From an uncultured Faecalibacterium sp. (GTDB lineage: Bacteria > Bacillota > Clostridia > Oscillospirales > Ruminococcaceae), in contig CALDLZ010000129.1 of the NCBI GenBank assembly GCA_937915335.1, positions 1 through 5,314 of the forward strand: a stretch of 5,314 nucleotides of DNA, read 5' to 3'. The position numbers and the translations under genes were made by a program. The notes below the pieces were generated by a model. The model ran no database searches, was not told the origin of the DNA, and saw nothing but the letters and a program-made list of their open reading frames with translations. Every line of letters starts with the position of its first letter. The first letter of the stretch is position 1. Below are positions 5,227 to 5,314 of this stretch, piece after piece.

Positions 5227-5314
5227 TTACTCCACATCCTGCAAGGCGGCGAAGTCCTCCTCGCCGGTGCGGATCTTGACCACGCGGGTCACGTTGTAAA
5301 CAAAGATCTTGCCG
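5227..5314 (-). CDS. P-II family nitrogen regulatory protein, C-terminal fragment (cut by window edge)
   Basis: The last 28 codons of a gene entering from the right encode GKIFVYNVTRVVKIRTG followed by EEDFAALQDVE and a TAA stop at 5229-5227. The GKIFV run is the end of the P-II C-terminal signature, and the KIRTGE segment is the family's conserved C-terminal strand and nucleotide-binding region (full proteins are about 112 residues). P-II proteins are trimers that sense 2-oxoglutarate, ATP and ADP and control nitrogen assimilation partners such as the AmtB ammonium channel and glutamine synthetase. In clostridia such genes often lie next to amtB, which may be found beyond the right edge. The T-loop region is outside the window, so GlnB and GlnK cannot be told apart. 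Confidence 0.88.
   Translation of the reverse strand, partial: GKIFVYNVTRVVKIRTGEEDFAALQDVE

Noticed and set aside
5218..5236. Inverted repeat TGTGGA/TCCACA over the P-II stop codon.
   Set aside because: The stem is only six bases, lies partly in coding sequence and has no T tract; chance is the simplest explanation.

Overview
The window looks like core chromosome of a GC-rich Gram-positive gut Firmicute, probably a Faecalibacterium/Subdoligranulum/Gemmiger-type member of the Oscillospiraceae (Ruminococcaceae). The evidence is the GC-rich coding sequence combined with typical Firmicute signals: strong TTGACA/TATACT-like promoters, AGGAGG-type ribosome binding sites and a T-box leader on an aminoacyl-tRNA synthetase gene. 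The predicted proteins also look clostridial, including a short threonyl-tRNA synthetase without the TGS domain and a streptococcal/clostridial-type tryptophanyl-tRNA synthetase. An intergenic palindrome resembles a repeat I remember from Faecalibacterium relatives. The genus is inference; no search was run.

Layout, left to right: tRNA-Glu(CTC) and tRNA-Asn(GTT) on the + strand, with a small hairpin between them and a terminator after the second. A near-consensus promoter abuts that terminator and drives trpS (+) through a leader of about 128 nt that carries the palindromic repeat-like element. trpS converges on thrS (-), and the two appear to share one bidirectional terminator at 1488-1526. 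thrS is preceded on the - strand by a complete T-box riboswitch (about 3362-3636) with a readable ACC threonine specifier, its own terminator hairpin and its own promoter. Upstream of that on the same strand lies a CLC-family transporter gene whose motifs match the fluoride/proton antiporter (CLC-F) branch, with its own short-leader promoter. The right edge holds the last 28 codons of a P-II nitrogen regulator gene (glnB/glnK type, -), followed by a hairpin.

The left two thirds is a translation neighbourhood: two tRNAs and two synthetases. Only thrS shows tRNA-sensing control. The CLC antiporter and the P-II gene appear to be separate transcription units, each bounded by its own promoter or terminator. 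I see no phage, insertion sequence, CRISPR array or defence system, and no strong candidate for a new multi-gene system. The points most worth following up are the repeat-like element in the trpS leader, the Val at the ion-site position of the CLC-F-like protein together with the absence of a fluoride riboswitch, and the T-box acceptor-matching base, which predicts the discriminator base of tRNA-Thr.
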